Shown here: positions 1 through 9,200 of the stretch, in pieces
Position numbering within the stretch: position 1 is the first letter of the stretch
Layout of the letters: each line of letters opens with the position of its first letter
Made by a program: the position numbers and the translations under genes
The notes under the pieces: generated by a model
The model's input: the letters and a program-made list of their open reading frames with translations, nothing else
The model's database searches: none
What the model was told of the DNA's origin: nothing
NCBI GenBank assembly: GCA_016185205.1
Contig: JACPOA010000032.1
Coordinates: forward strand, 155,242 to 219,241
DNA: 64,000 nucleotides
DNA from: Hyphomicrobiales bacterium
Lineage (GTDB): Bacteria > Pseudomonadota > Alphaproteobacteria > Rhizobiales > Xanthobacteraceae
Direction: 5' to 3'

Positions 1-46
1 CGGGCGGCGCATTGCGGACCCACTGCAGGAACTGACGAACGATCAT
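1..46 (-). CDS. 5' end of a truncated gene, DUF2336-like (partial)
   Basis: An ATG at 46-44 on the minus strand opens a frame that runs off the left edge after 15 codons, beginning M-I-V-R-Q-F-L-Q-W. This opening resembles the N-terminus of alphaproteobacterial DUF2336 proteins, helical-repeat proteins of unknown function. That is from memory of the family, and only 15 residues are available, so the assignment is tentative. Confidence 0.45.
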   Translation of the reverse strand, partial: MIVRQFLQWVRNAPP

Positions 47-180
47 GGTACAAACCGACGCTACAGACCCGCCGTCCATACTGACGGCTCGACGCAAGAC
101 TAGACGAGGAGGCTTAACAAAGCGTTCACCATAGATATTGATGGACTGTTAACGACGCGAGAACAGAAAACGATGCAATT

Positions 181-1152
181 TCAAACGCTGCCACGAAATA
201 GCTTTTGGGTGTCCGTCGCGCTGTCGGTGAACAAATCAAGCGGCCGCGCCGGCTGGGATGGCGCCGCGCTCTTGTCCGAGGTCCACAGGCTGCTGACGGT
301 TCGCGTCACCGCCGCGCGCGCGCGGTCGGTGAACATCGACTGGAACAGCGGCTTGGTGTCCGGCAACGGCGGCAGGTCGCTGGCCTGCGCAAAGGCCTGC
401 GTGACGCCGGCGGTGTCGGGCGACGGCGGCGCGGAGGCATCGCTACGATCGACGGTGCGCGTGCCGGGCGACGGCAGCCTGGCAGAGACGCTCTGATCGG
501 CCACGCGCGTGCTGGGCGCAAAGCTCAATGCGCGCGCGGTCTCGAAGCGGCCGGTCAGCTTGCCATAGACGTCGCCGACGCCGCGAGGACGGCCGGTGGC
601 GTCGTAGAAGATGCTCGGATTGGCCGCCGCCGCCTGCGGGAACAAGTCGGCCGCATTGGTGCGCGGCTGCACGCTGGCTGCGCCGATCATTTTTGCCGCG
701 CCGCCGGGACCGAGAAAATGCGCGAGGTAGAGCTCGCCTTCGGAAGGCTGACGGCCGATCGCGCCACGCAGCTGCTCGGCATTGCTGCGCGTGAAGCTGC
801 CCGCCATCATCGCGCTCGCGGCCGGATCGCCGCGCAGCCGCATGATCTCCGCCCGCATGGTGGGATCGGCCACCGCGTAGCGCCCGTCCGCCGAACGTGA
901 AATGGCGTCGGCATAGTTTCCATAACCGTTGGCCGGCCCGCTCGCCTTGATGGTGCCGAGCCAGGTCTGCTCGATGAATTGATAGAGGCCCTTGGCCGAC
1001 GAGGTCGAGGCTTGCGCCGACGGGTTGAGATTGGATTCGATCTTCGCGGCGGTGAGCAGATATTCGAAGCTGATGCCGGTCGAACGCGCCGCCTGCTTGA
1101 TGGCGCCGGTGATCTGCGACGCGGCATTCGTAAGGATGGAATCGACCGACAT
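181..1152 (-). CDS. Lytic transglycosylase, SLT-domain protein
   Basis: A 323-residue protein. The N-terminal half carries an SLT/lysozyme-like fold: an AAKIESNLNP stretch holding the presumed catalytic Glu, followed by an S-A-K-G-L-Y-Q-F-I motif near residue 45. The family cleaves peptidoglycan glycan strands in the periplasm. The remaining half is low-complexity (Pro/Ala/Ser/Thr-rich) and has no recognised domain. No clear signal peptide is visible, so export may be non-classical or flagellum/secretion-linked. The ATG at 1152 (MSVDSIL) was preferred over a GTG 13 codons upstream because homology-like sequence begins there. Confidence 0.8.
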   Translation of the reverse strand: MSVDSILTNAASQITGAIKQAARSTGISFEYLLTAAKIESNLNPSAQASTSSAKGLYQFIEQTWLGTIKASGPANGYGNYADAISRSADGRYAVADPTMRAEIMRLRGDPAASAMMAGSFTRSNAEQLRGAIGRQPSEGELYLAHFLGPGGAAKMIGAASVQPRTNAADLFPQAAAANPSIFYDATGRPRGVGDVYGKLTGRFETARALSFAPSTRVADQSVSARLPSPGTRTVDRSDASAPPSPDTAGVTQAFAQASDLPPLPDTKPLFQSMFTDRARAAVTRTVSSLWTSDKSAAPSQPARPLDLFTDSATDTQKLFRGSV

Positions 1153-1272
1153 CGGGTTGCGCCTTGCGAATAACTCGGCTGCTATAGGCACCCGTATTTG
1201 ACGCGCGGGCCCTGTCGACCATGGGTAATTATGGTAAATGAAGCGTTAACGGCTTCGGTTCGGAGGTAAGCA

Positions 1273-1791
1273 ATGACGGACACCATCCAGCGGCATAAAC
1301 GCGGCGGACTTTATTTCGAGGATTTCGAGGTCGGCAAGCTGTACGAGCACCGCTACACCCGCACCGTGACGCAGATGGACAACATGTTGTTCTCCAACAT
1401 GACGCTCAATCCGCAGCCGCTGCATATCGACCGCCATTTCTGCGAAACCGAGACCGAGTGGGGCCAGCCGCTGATGAACTCGCTGTTCACGCTCGGGCTG
1501 ATGATCGGCATCCAGGTGTCCGACATGACGGTCGGCACCACCATCGCCAATCTCGGCATGACCGACGTGAAATTCCCCAACCCGCTGTTCGAGGGCGACA
1601 CCGTGAACTGCAGCACGACGGTGGTGAGCAAGCGCGCGTCGAAATCGCGGCCGGGCGCCGGCATCGTCGAATTCCATCACAAGGCCTTCAAGCAGGACGG
1701 CAAGCTGGTGGCCGAATGCCATCGCAATGCCTTCATCGTGATGCGGCCGATACGAAAGCCCGGCGTCGCCGCCGGGCCTTCGATTTCGTAG
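1273..1791 (+). CDS. MaoC-family (R)-specific enoyl-CoA hydratase/dehydratase
   Basis: A 172-residue single hot-dog-fold protein with the hydratase signature N-P-x-P-L-H-x-D at about residues 46-53. These enzymes add or remove water on acyl-CoA thioesters in the cytoplasm. A GGAGGTAAGCA ribosome site sits just before the ATG. A CitE-type CoA-ester lyase lies about 1 kb downstream on the same strand, separated by an opposed metallo-hydrolase gene. MaoC/CitE pairs are typical of C4/C5 dicarboxyl-CoA metabolism (mesaconyl-CoA to methylmalyl-CoA chemistry), so a mesaconyl-CoA hydratase-like role is possible. The exact substrate cannot be read from sequence. Confidence 0.85.
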   Translation: MTDTIQRHKRGGLYFEDFEVGKLYEHRYTRTVTQMDNMLFSNMTLNPQPLHIDRHFCETETEWGQPLMNSLFTLGLMIGIQVSDMTVGTTIANLGMTDVKFPNPLFEGDTVNCSTTVVSKRASKSRPGAGIVEFHHKAFKQDGKLVAECHRNAFIVMRPIRKPGVAAGPSIS

Positions 1792-1801
1792 CGGACGTCG
1801 A

Positions 1802-2710
1802 TCAGATACCGCGGCCCCAGTAGCCGCACCAGCGGTGGATGTTCCACTCGATATTCTGTTCGTAGCCTGCCAGCGTCCCGTATTTCGGCACGCGCACTTC
1901 CTTGGTCGCCGGATCGAAGCACTTGCCGGCGTCGGAGGCCTTTTTCACTTCCGCCGATAGGTCGGTCATGAAGGCAAGCTGGTCTTCCATGTCCTTGCGG
2001 GTGCCGAGCCGGCCGCCCGGTCCGGGATGGCCGGGAATCTGGCGCTCCCAGCCGAGCGCCAGCGTGCGCTTCAACGAGGCCTCCCATTCGACCGGATAGG
2101 AATCGTTCACCGCCAGCCGCGAGGGCACGGCGCCGAGCGCGTTGAAGTCGACGGCGAACAGTATCTTCTCCTTCGGCAGCAGCATCACGATCGAAGAGTC
2201 GGAATGGTTGCGACCGGTATAGACCAGCTCGAGCGTGGTGCCGCCGAGCTTGATCGTGCGCTTGCCGTCCATGACCTGGTCGGGCAGCACGACGTCGGGA
2301 CTTTTGAGCTGCGCCAGCCGTTCCTTGGCGCGGCGATGCGAAATGACGGTGGCGCCGGCTTCCTTGAACACCTTGCCGCCGGCGATGTGGTCGTAGTGGT
2401 GGTGGCTGTAGATCAGGTATTTGATCGGCGCCTTGGTGATCTTGCGGACCTCGTCCAGGTAGGCTTTCGCCGCCTGCGGCCGGCCGTAGCTGATGGGATC
2501 GGTGACGATCACGCCGGCCGGCGTGACCACGAACATCGACTGATGATTCTGATAGCGGAAGACGTAGACGTTGTCGGTCCCATCGACCTTGGTGGTGGCG
2601 AACATCGGCGGTTGTGCCGGTGCGGGCGTTGGTGTCTGGGCCGTGGCGGCGCCGGTGAAACCGGCGGTGAAAAGCGCGGTCGACAGTGCTATGAGCGTTT
2701 TACGTTGCAT
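1802..2710 (-). CDS. Secreted MBL-fold metallo-hydrolase
   Basis: A 302-residue protein starting at the ATG at 2710, which has a GGGAGGAA ribosome site and opens a clean signal peptide (MQRKTLIAL...TAQ). The metallo-beta-lactamase zinc motif appears as S-H-H-H-Y-D-H-I-A-G-G, with a further His in GRNHSDSS and an Asp in the AVDFNALG strand. It is probably a periplasmic Zn-dependent hydrolase; the family includes lactamases, lactonases and glyoxalases, so the substrate is unknown. A longer frame upstream to 2806 lacks a ribosome site and overlaps the divergent lyase promoter, so it was rejected. The 3' end is convergent with maoC at 11 bp. Confidence 0.85.
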   Translation of the reverse strand: MQRKTLIALSTALFTAGFTGAATAQTPTPAPAQPPMFATTKVDGTDNVYVFRYQNHQSMFVVTPAGVIVTDPISYGRPQAAKAYLDEVRKITKAPIKYLIYSHHHYDHIAGGKVFKEAGATVISHRRAKERLAQLKSPDVVLPDQVMDGKRTIKLGGTTLELVYTGRNHSDSSIVMLLPKEKILFAVDFNALGAVPSRLAVNDSYPVEWEASLKRTLALGWERQIPGHPGPGGRLGTRKDMEDQLAFMTDLSAEVKKASDAGKCFDPATKEVRVPKYGTLAGYEQNIEWNIHRWCGYWGRGI

Positions 2711-2826
2711 GGGTAGTTCCTCCCCGGAATACGAACCCCGCCGGGCCGCGCTCATTCCCTGCGCCAAAAGCGCGCACCTTGGCCGCGGCTGGGCTAAGGT
2801 CTCCACTCATCAATAAGGGCCTGTTT

Positions 2827-3699
2827 ATGCGCTCTCTCCTGTTCGTCCCCGCCGACGGCGGCGCCAAGCTCGACAAGGCAATGGCGAGCGGCGCCGATGC
2901 CGTCATCATCGATCTCGAGGATTCGATCACGCCCGAGCGCAAGCAGAATGCGCGCGCCGCCGCGCTGGAATTTCTCAAAGCCCAGCACGCGGCGAAACAG
3001 CGCCCGCGCCTGCTGGTACGCATCAACGGCCTCGACACCGGCATGACCGATGCCGATCTCGCGGCCATCGTGCCGGGCCGTCCCGACGCCATCGTGTTTC
3101 CGAAAGCGGAAGGCGGCTCGAGCGTCGTCCATCTCGACGCCAAGCTGACCGCGCAGGAGGCTATTGCCGGCCTGCCCGAGGGCGGCATCAAAATCCTGGC
3201 GCAGGCGGTGGAGTCGGCAGCCGGTCTGTTTGCCGCCGGCACTTTGCGCGACGTGAGCCGGCGCCTGATCGGGATGACCTGGGGGCCGGAGGATTTGTCC
3301 GCCGAGCTCGGCGCCGAAACCAATCGCGACGAGCACGGCATGCTCACCGAGCCCTATCGGCTGGCGCGCTCGATGTGCCTCTATGCCGCCGCGGCCGCCA
3401 AGCTGCCGGCGATCGAGACGGTCTATGTTGATTTCCGCAATTCCGACGGCCTGCGCCGCGATACGCAGGACGCGCGCCGCGACGGCTTCAGCGGGCGGCT
3501 GGCGATTCACCCGGCGCAGGTGCCGGTGATCAACGAGGTGTTCACGCCCAGCCCCGAACAGATCGCGAAGGCCAAGGTGGTGGTGGCGGCCTTTGCCGCG
3601 CAGCCCGGCGCCGGCGCGGTCGGCATCGACGGCAAGATGTTCGACCGCCCGCATTTGGTGCGGGCACAGCGTTTGCTGGCGAGCATCGGCGGGGAATAA
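2827..3699 (+). CDS. HpcH/HpaI/CitE-family CoA-ester lyase
   Basis: A 290-residue TIM-barrel lyase. Family marks are the start MRSLLFVPAD, the D-L-E-D-S acid cluster (Mg site), F-P-K-A-E-G-G, A-Q-A-V-E-S, and G-P-E-D-L-S-A-E-L-G. The family cleaves or condenses beta-hydroxyacyl-CoA thioesters (malyl-CoA, methylmalyl-CoA, citramalyl-CoA) by aldol chemistry. The ATG at 2827 fits the family's usual start. Together with the MaoC gene upstream it may handle mesaconyl/methylmalyl-CoA-type intermediates, an inference from co-location. Its end is 1 bp from the stop of the opposed radical SAM gene. Confidence 0.85.
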   Translation: MRSLLFVPADGGAKLDKAMASGADAVIIDLEDSITPERKQNARAAALEFLKAQHAAKQRPRLLVRINGLDTGMTDADLAAIVPGRPDAIVFPKAEGGSSVVHLDAKLTAQEAIAGLPEGGIKILAQAVESAAGLFAAGTLRDVSRRLIGMTWGPEDLSAELGAETNRDEHGMLTEPYRLARSMCLYAAAAAKLPAIETVYVDFRNSDGLRRDTQDARRDGFSGRLAIHPAQVPVINEVFTPSPEQIAKAKVVVAAFAAQPGAGAVGIDGKMFDRPHLVRAQRLLASIGGE

Positions 3700-5499
3700 C
3701 TACTCCGCCGCCTCCGTGACGGGGGCGTGGCCTTCCTGCGCCTGCTTCACGCGCTTGGCCTGCGCGATATAGGCTTGCGCCGCGCCGGTATTGAATAATT
3801 CATGCGTCGCGGCCTCGTCGGACGCAACCGGCGTCATCGCCATGTCAGTATAGGCGTAGCGCTGCGGATCGTGCTTGATGCGCAAATAGATGCGGCGCAG
3901 CCTGATATAGAGCGCGGTCCAGCGCACCAGCTTGCTCGCGAGACCGACGAAATATTTCGGATAGAACGACCAGGCCGGCTCGCGCGCGAAGCCCGGCCGC
4001 CGGTCGCGGCGGAACTTGAGCCGCAGGAAGCCGCCTTCGAGCGGATGAATGTGCTCGATATTGATGCTGCCCATGAACCAGGTGATGAGGAACAGCGCGT
4101 TGCTGGCGTTCGCCTTCGTCGATGCCACCCGCCGCAGCACCGTTTCGATATGCTCAATGGTGTAATAACGCTGCCAAGCCATTTTGTAGGCATGGTCCCA
4201 CTCCGCGCGCGACATTTTCGGATGCGTCGTGCAGATGTGGTTGAGGTCGTATTTGTTCAGGTCGGGATCGAGCCAGGCGCCGGCGCGATGCAGCTTGAGA
4301 TGATCCTCCGAGCCCGGCAGCGGCGTGAGATAGAAGAATTCCAGCAGATCGACCGGCAGTTCGCGCTTGATCACGTCGATGTCGTGCATGATCGACGCGG
4401 CGGTGTCGTTGGGGAAGCCGAGGATGTAGCCGGCATAGGTGATCACGCCGGCACGTTTCCAGGCCAGCAGCATGTCGCGATATTCGGTGATCTTGTTCTG
4501 CTTCTTCTTGGCACCGGCCAGATTGTCCGGGTTGATGTTCTCCAGCCCGATGAACACGCGCTTGACGCCGGCGCGCGCGCATTTCTCCACGAAATTCGGC
4601 GTCTTGTGGCAGAGCGTATCGACCTGGATGACGAAGCTGATGTTGAACTTCTCCACCTCGCGCAGCTGGATGATCCGGTCGATAATCGGTTCCCAGTCCT
4701 TGTTGCGGGCGAAATTGTCGTCGGTGATGAAGAAGGCGCGCAGGCCTTGCGCGTAATTCACCCGCACGATCTTTTCCACGTCCTCCGGCGAGCGCCGGCG
4801 CGATACGCGGCCTTGCACGTTGATGATGGTGCAGAACGAGCACTGGTAGGGGCAGCCGCGGCCGGCGTCGAAACTGGTGGTGCCGCCGGCGGTGCGTTGC
4901 GCGCGCTCGACCGCCATCAGCGGGATCGGCGTGCCCTCGATGCCCGGCAGGTTGTCCATGTAATTGTACAGCGGCTTGAGGGTCGCCGCGGCCGCGTCGC
5001 GCAAGACCTCGTCGAGCCGGCCCTCCGCCTCGCCCGCGAACAGCGACACCCCCATCGCCTTGGCGCGCTCGAGATCGGCGTCGACGCCGTCGAGCATGGC
5101 TAGCACGCCGGACACGTGGAAGCCGCCGATGCCGACCTGGATGCCGCGCGCGCGCAGAGGTTTGGCCAGATCAAGCGCGCGCGGAAACTGGTTCGACTGC
5201 ACGCCGGTCAGCATGACCATGCCGGCGCCGGCCGCTTCGATCATCGCCGCCAGGCGCTCGGGACGAATGCGGGTATTGGTTTCGTCGAAAGCGTGGATCT
5301 CGATGTCGACGTCGTCGCCCAGGATTCTCCGCTCGGCGCAATCCTTGGCCAGGCCAAAGAGCGAAGCGAGCGAGTTCGACGGAATCGGCGAGCGCACCCA
5401 CTGGATGACATAGCCGTCTTCGTCGTAATGCGACGGCTTCACCAACACGAGGCAGAAGCGCCTGCGTGCGCCGGGGGGTCGCGACGTTATCGTTCCCAT
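3700..5499 (-). CDS. B12-binding-domain radical SAM protein
   Basis: A 599-residue protein with an N-terminal Rossmann B12-binding-like domain (about residues 15-165) and a radical SAM barrel. The [4Fe-4S] cysteines are C216, C220 and C223 in C-x3-C-x2-C. Class B enzymes of this layout use methylcobalamin and S-adenosylmethionine to methylate unreactive carbons or drive ring rearrangements. The DxHxxG cobalamin motif is not evident, so corrinoid binding may be base-off without His ligation, or lost. The C-terminal ~150 residues are basic. The neighbours give no pathway clue, and the substrate is unknown. Confidence 0.85.
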   Translation of the reverse strand: MGTITSRPPGARRRFCLVLVKPSHYDEDGYVIQWVRSPIPSNSLASLFGLAKDCAERRILGDDVDIEIHAFDETNTRIRPERLAAMIEAAGAGMVMLTGVQSNQFPRALDLAKPLRARGIQVGIGGFHVSGVLAMLDGVDADLERAKAMGVSLFAGEAEGRLDEVLRDAAAATLKPLYNYMDNLPGIEGTPIPLMAVERAQRTAGGTTSFDAGRGCPYQCSFCTIINVQGRVSRRRSPEDVEKIVRVNYAQGLRAFFITDDNFARNKDWEPIIDRIIQLREVEKFNISFVIQVDTLCHKTPNFVEKCARAGVKRVFIGLENINPDNLAGAKKKQNKITEYRDMLLAWKRAGVITYAGYILGFPNDTAASIMHDIDVIKRELPVDLLEFFYLTPLPGSEDHLKLHRAGAWLDPDLNKYDLNHICTTHPKMSRAEWDHAYKMAWQRYYTIEHIETVLRRVASTKANASNALFLITWFMGSINIEHIHPLEGGFLRLKFRRDRRPGFAREPAWSFYPKYFVGLASKLVRWTALYIRLRRIYLRIKHDPQRYAYTDMAMTPVASDEAATHELFNTGAAQAYIAQAKRVKQAQEGHAPVTEAAE

Positions 5500-5580
5500 G
5501 ACGATTCCGCTGCCTAACCGACAATATCCACAGTTATTTATTCTATCTGCGATCTTGGCCGCGTGGAAACGAATTTGCCG

Positions 5581-6042
5581 TTAACGGCGCGGCTCGTCCG
5601 AAGGCTTGGCATAGACCGTTTTCGGGTCGAAGGCCTTGTCCGCATTACGGAATTCCAGCCGCACCGCCCCGGGCTTGCCGGCTTCTTTGCCGAGCGGCAC
5701 CGCGCGATAGAAGCAGGAACGCCGACCGGTGTGGCAGGCGCCCGGGCCTTGCTGCTCGACCTTGAGCCAGAGCGCATCCTGGTCGCAATCCACGCGCAAT
5801 TCGACCACGCGCTGGACATGGCCGGAGCTCTCGCCCTTTCGCCACAGCGCCTGGCGCGAGCGGCTGAAGTACCAAGCCTCGCCGCTGGCGATGGTCTTGG
5901 CGAGCGCCTCGGCGTTCATGTGGGCGACCATTAGCACGTCGCCCGACGTGGCATCGGTGGCGACCGCGGTGATCAGCCCGTCGGCGTCGAATTTGGGCAC
6001 GAAGGCGAGGCCTTCTTCGATGTCGCGCGTGGATGAGGACAA
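5581..6042 (-). CDS. hisI: Phosphoribosyl-AMP cyclohydrolase
   Basis: A 153-residue stand-alone HisI, catalysing the third step of histidine synthesis (opening the adenine ring of PR-AMP) in the cytoplasm. Visible motifs are [25 protein letters not shown], the metal-binding D-C-D-Q-D, and [13 protein letters not shown]. There is no fused HisE pyrophosphohydrolase, which is normal in alphaproteobacteria. The start is a TTG at 6042 with a GGGAG site eight bases upstream; no suitable ATG exists. It is followed downstream on the other side by a palindromic repeat and folE. Confidence 0.95.
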   Translation of the reverse strand: MSSSTRDIEEGLAFVPKFDADGLITAVATDATSGDVLMVAHMNAEALAKTIASGEAWYFSRSRQALWRKGESSGHVQRVVELRVDCDQDALWLKVEQQGPGACHTGRRSCFYRAVPLGKEAGKPGAVRLEFRNADKAFDPKTVYAKPSDEPRR

Positions 6043-6058
6043 GGCTAACTCCCAAATG

Positions 6059-6161
6059 TCTCCGTCACCCTGAGGTGCGCGCCGCAGGCACGCCTCGAAG
6101 GGTGAACGGCCGCCATCCTTCGAGGCGATCGCTTCGCGACGGCACCTCAGGATGACGGAGA
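6059..6161. repeat. Inverted-repeat intergenic element between hisI and folE
   Basis: Two 20-bp arms (6059-6078 and 6142-6161) are inverted copies with one mismatch. They contain the CCTGAGGTGC motif common in Bradyrhizobium-type intergenic repeats. The element could fold into a long hairpin in RNA read from either strand. Confidence 0.8.
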
Positions 6162-6187
6162 AACGCTATGGAAACAATCGCGGCGAA

Positions 6188-6847
6188 CTACCGTTGCGCC
6201 CCGCGCAGCATGGTCATGAAGCGGACCTGCTCGCTGGCGTCGTCGCGGAAGGTGCCGGTGAAGTGCGTGGTCAGCGTCACCGCGCCGGGCTTCTGCACCC
6301 CGCGCAGCGACATGCACATGTGCTCGGCCTCGATCATCACCGCGACGCCGCGCGGCTTCAGGATCTCGTCGATCGCGGTCGCCACTTGCGAGGTGAGATG
6401 CTCCTGCGTCTGCAGACGCAGCGCATAGACGTCGATCAGGCGCGCGAGCTTGGACAGGCCGACCACCCGCTCCACCGGCATATAGGCGATATGCGCCTTG
6501 CCGTAGAACGGCATCATGTGGTGTTCGCAGTGCGAGTTGAAGCTGATGTCCTTGACCAGCACGAAATCGTCGTAGCCGCCGGTTTCGCTGAAGGTGCGGT
6601 CGAGCACCTCCACCGGGCATTCGCGATAACCCTGGTAGAGTTCCTCATAGGCGCCGATCACACGCTTGGGCGTGTCCAGCAGGCCTTCGCGGTCGGGATC
6701 GTCGCCGGCAAACGCGATCAGCGTGCGCACGGCGGCTTCCGCCTGCTCGCGCGAGGGGCGCGGCTCGACCGGCGTGGGCGCCGCCCGCACATGATCGGAC
6801 AGGCCCTGCTTCGGCCACGGCGTTACGATTGTATTCTTGGCGTCCAT
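6188..6847 (-). CDS. folE: GTP cyclohydrolase I
   Basis: A 219-residue enzyme converting GTP to 7,8-dihydroneopterin triphosphate, the first step of tetrahydrofolate synthesis. Family motifs are [10 protein letters not shown] (Zn and catalytic residues), [18 protein letters not shown], and the second Zn Cys in A-E-H-M-C-M-S. Length and the ATG start are normal. The N-terminal ~35 residues are a variable extension. It is encoded opposite a NifU-like scaffold gene in an arrangement familiar from Hyphomicrobiales. Confidence 0.96.
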   Translation of the reverse strand: MDAKNTIVTPWPKQGLSDHVRAAPTPVEPRPSREQAEAAVRTLIAFAGDDPDREGLLDTPKRVIGAYEELYQGYRECPVEVLDRTFSETGGYDDFVLVKDISFNSHCEHHMMPFYGKAHIAYMPVERVVGLSKLARLIDVYALRLQTQEHLTSQVATAIDEILKPRGVAVMIEAEHMCMSLRGVQKPGAVTLTTHFTGTFRDDASEQVRFMTMLRGAQR

Positions 6848-7102
6848 GACGGCCTTCTCCGTTCGACCGGAACGCGCCTTAAAGGGGCGGCGCCGGGAGT
6901 GTCACCGGGGTGGCCGCGTCAGTAACCCGATTGCGACCATTGGTCCAATGCGGGGCGACTGGACGCCGCATGCCCATTCGGCATGGCTCGAAAAGCCACG
7001 CCTAGCGCCGAGAACCCCTTCTCGCGCCTGAGGCATGACCCCTATATATTCGTTTGCGCGGCCGAGGCAATGTGCCAATCCACCGGAATCGGTAAAACGT
7101 CA

Positions 7103-7552
7103 ATGCTCAACGAGGTTTATAACGAGCGAATCCTGGACCTGGCGGGCAATATTCCCCGCCTGGGGCGCCTGCCGACGCCCCATGCCAGCGCCACCGCCCA
7201 TTCCAAGCTGTGCGGTTCCACGGTCACGGTCGACGTCAAGATGGACGGCCCGGTGGTGTCCGATTTCGCCCATGACGTGAAAGCCTGCGCGCTGGGCCAG
7301 GCCTCGTCCTCGATCATGGCGCGCCACGTGATCGGTTCCAATCCCGGCGAACTGCGCGCGTTGCGCGAGACCGTGCGCAAGATGCTGAAGGAAAACGGCC
7401 CGCCGCCGACCGGCAAATGGGCCGACATCGCGGTGCTCGAACCGGTGCGCGACTACAAGGCGCGCCACGCCTCGACCATGCTCACCTTCGATGCCGTGGT
7501 GCAGGCGGTCGACCAGATCGAGGCCAAGCGCACCAAGCAGGCGAGCGCATGA
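7103..7552 (+). CDS. NifU/IscU-like iron-sulfur cluster scaffold protein
   Basis: A 149-residue protein of the SufU/NifU-N fold. The three cluster-ligand cysteine positions are seen as S-K-L-C-G, D-V-K-A-C-A-L-G-Q-A, and a degenerate third region: the usual last Cys near residue 115-120 is not evident, so canonical cluster assembly may be modified. Start ATG 7103 gives MLNEVYNERIL, the usual family start; the longer upstream frame from 6983 is not supported. The TGA stop lies inside the first bases of a dispersed palindromic repeat. Confidence 0.8.
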   Translation: MLNEVYNERILDLAGNIPRLGRLPTPHASATAHSKLCGSTVTVDVKMDGPVVSDFAHDVKACALGQASSSIMARHVIGSNPGELRALRETVRKMLKENGPPPTGKWADIAVLEPVRDYKARHASTMLTFDAVVQAVDQIEAKRTKQASA

Positions 7553-7632
7553 TCCCGAAAAGTGGGAACCGGTTTCCCGCCTTCGCGAAGCCCGCTTCGG
7601 CGGGCAAAGGAAGGTCGGGACAGATCACGCGC
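7547..7632. repeat. Dispersed palindromic repeat, long form, copy 1
   Basis: It begins GCATGATCCCGAAAAGTGGG and continues AACCGGTTTCCCG, then a GC-rich inner hairpin and a closing GATCACGC. The same core recurs at 14641-14727 (inverted), 38038-38086 and 42640-42690. This copy supplies the stop codon of the NifU-like gene. Confidence 0.85.
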
Positions 7633-7647
7633 CAGGAAAAATTATAG

Positions 7648-8958
7648 CTACTGCGCCGCCGCCAGCCCGCCGGTCTTGCGCACCGGCAATTCGGCCCGAT
7701 CGCCGGGAGCCTTGCCGCAGCTCGCCGCCAGCCGCGGCAGATTCTGCTGCGCGCCAGTATTGCCGAGGCGGATCGTTGTGACCTGCGAATCGCTCCGGGT
7801 CTCAATCGTCACCGAGTGGTTGCCGGCGGCGGCGAAGCCGTCGATCAGCGCGGCCGGCACCGTTCCGGCGGCGTAAGTGACGAGTTCGTCCGGGTCGCTG
7901 CGGCGCTCGGACGAGGCCAGATTGAGCGATGCCTGCTTGGCGCCCAGCCGCAACATGACCGCCGACAGCTTGCCCGGCAGCGCGGTACGGTCGCCGCCAT
8001 GGCGGCGCTCGACATAACTGACGTCGAAGCTCTCGCCGCCGGCGCCGCAGGACACCATGAGGTCGAAGCTGCCGATGGTCTCGCCTTCGACGGTGAGCGG
8101 ATGGCGGCGCGCCAGCGTCGCGACCCCGGCGCGATCCACCATGGCCCAGCGCCGCTCGCTGATCGCGGTCGCGCGCGCGCCGTCGGTGACGCGCGGCGCC
8201 GGTTGCGAGACCGCCGGTGGCGAGGCGGCAACGGTGGCGGCCGCCGGCGCGCCGATCTCCTCGGTCGCCAGCCGCGTGCGGCGCAGTTCGTCGCGCGTCA
8301 AAGCATGCATCGGCTCCCACGGCGGAATCCGCAGCGTCAGATCGAGCAGGTCGGTGGTCGCGCCCATGTCGGCGGTGTATTGCGCGAGCTTGCCGATGTC
8401 GCGCTGCACCAGCACGAGGTCCTCGGCCGAATAGTTCGCCGCGGTCGGATCGTCGCGGCGGTCGCCCAGCCAAATCTGGTGCACCATCACGCGCGCTTCC
8501 TGCGGCACAGAGCGACGCACGCCGCCGAGCAGCACGAAGGCGCACATCGATTCGCAATCGGCGCGTGGCGACAGCACGGCACGTTCCGTCTCATGCTCCG
8601 CCGGCGATGCAAGATCGACGGCGCGGCCGACCATGGTGGTGAGCGCGCGGCGGCGGATTTCGCGCCCGAGCGCGATGGCGCCGTGCACCGAGCCGCCATC
8701 GGAATCGAGAACGACAATGGCGTTGCTGAGATCGCGGCCATGGGCGAACAGCATGAAGTCACGCGCGCTGTCGGCGGTGATGGCGCCGGATGCCGAGATC
8801 AGTGTCTTGCAGGTGGCACCGCAGACCTCGGCCGGTCCTTGCAGGCGCAACGCGAAGCGCATCGGCAGCGTGCGTTCGGACGCGGCTGCCGGCGCAGGCA
8901 ATTGAAAAACTATCGCCGCCGATGCGAGCGCAATAGCAACGACAAGGGAACGACCCAT
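7648..8958 (-). CDS. Predicted periplasmic ClpP/crotonase-fold protein (COG3904-like)
   Basis: A 436-residue protein starting at the ATG at 8958 (GGGGGAAG ribosome site), with a signal peptide ending around A-A-A-S. Residues ~30-190 look like a ClpP-type fold: L-D-S-D-G-G-S-V-x-G-A-I-A-L-G (oxyanion strand), C-E-S-M-C-A-F-V-L-L-G-G (possible nucleophile Ser) and V-M-V-H-Q (possible His). The C-terminal 200 residues are unassigned. Such proteins are presumed exported serine peptidases or inactive relatives; the substrate is unknown. The open frame continues 590 bp further upstream, but that part overlaps yidD antisense and lacks codon-like character. Confidence 0.75.
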   Translation of the reverse strand: MGRSLVVAIALASAAIVFQLPAPAAASERTLPMRFALRLQGPAEVCGATCKTLISASGAITADSARDFMLFAHGRDLSNAIVVLDSDGGSVHGAIALGREIRRRALTTMVGRAVDLASPAEHETERAVLSPRADCESMCAFVLLGGVRRSVPQEARVMVHQIWLGDRRDDPTAANYSAEDLVLVQRDIGKLAQYTADMGATTDLLDLTLRIPPWEPMHALTRDELRRTRLATEEIGAPAAATVAASPPAVSQPAPRVTDGARATAISERRWAMVDRAGVATLARRHPLTVEGETIGSFDLMVSCGAGGESFDVSYVERRHGGDRTALPGKLSAVMLRLGAKQASLNLASSERRSDPDELVTYAAGTVPAALIDGFAAAGNHSVTIETRSDSQVTTIRLGNTGAQQNLPRLAASCGKAPGDRAELPVRKTGGLAAAQ

Positions 8959-9200
8959 TCTTCCCCCTTCAAAACCGCCGAACTCTTTCTTGGCGTGGTG
9001 ATCCACACTTCTAATTAAGCTTCGGCAGCCAATAACCCCCGGAATTTTGCGTATGTCATCATACCATGTCATTTTTAATGATCGGTTAGATTCGGGTCTA
9101 GTGTAAAAAAGTCGCTGTCGACTATCGTTTTTGTTCAAAACATGAGCAGGTTCCATACGATGGAACTCGTGATGGAACTTTCGCACTTCCGGTTTTGCCC

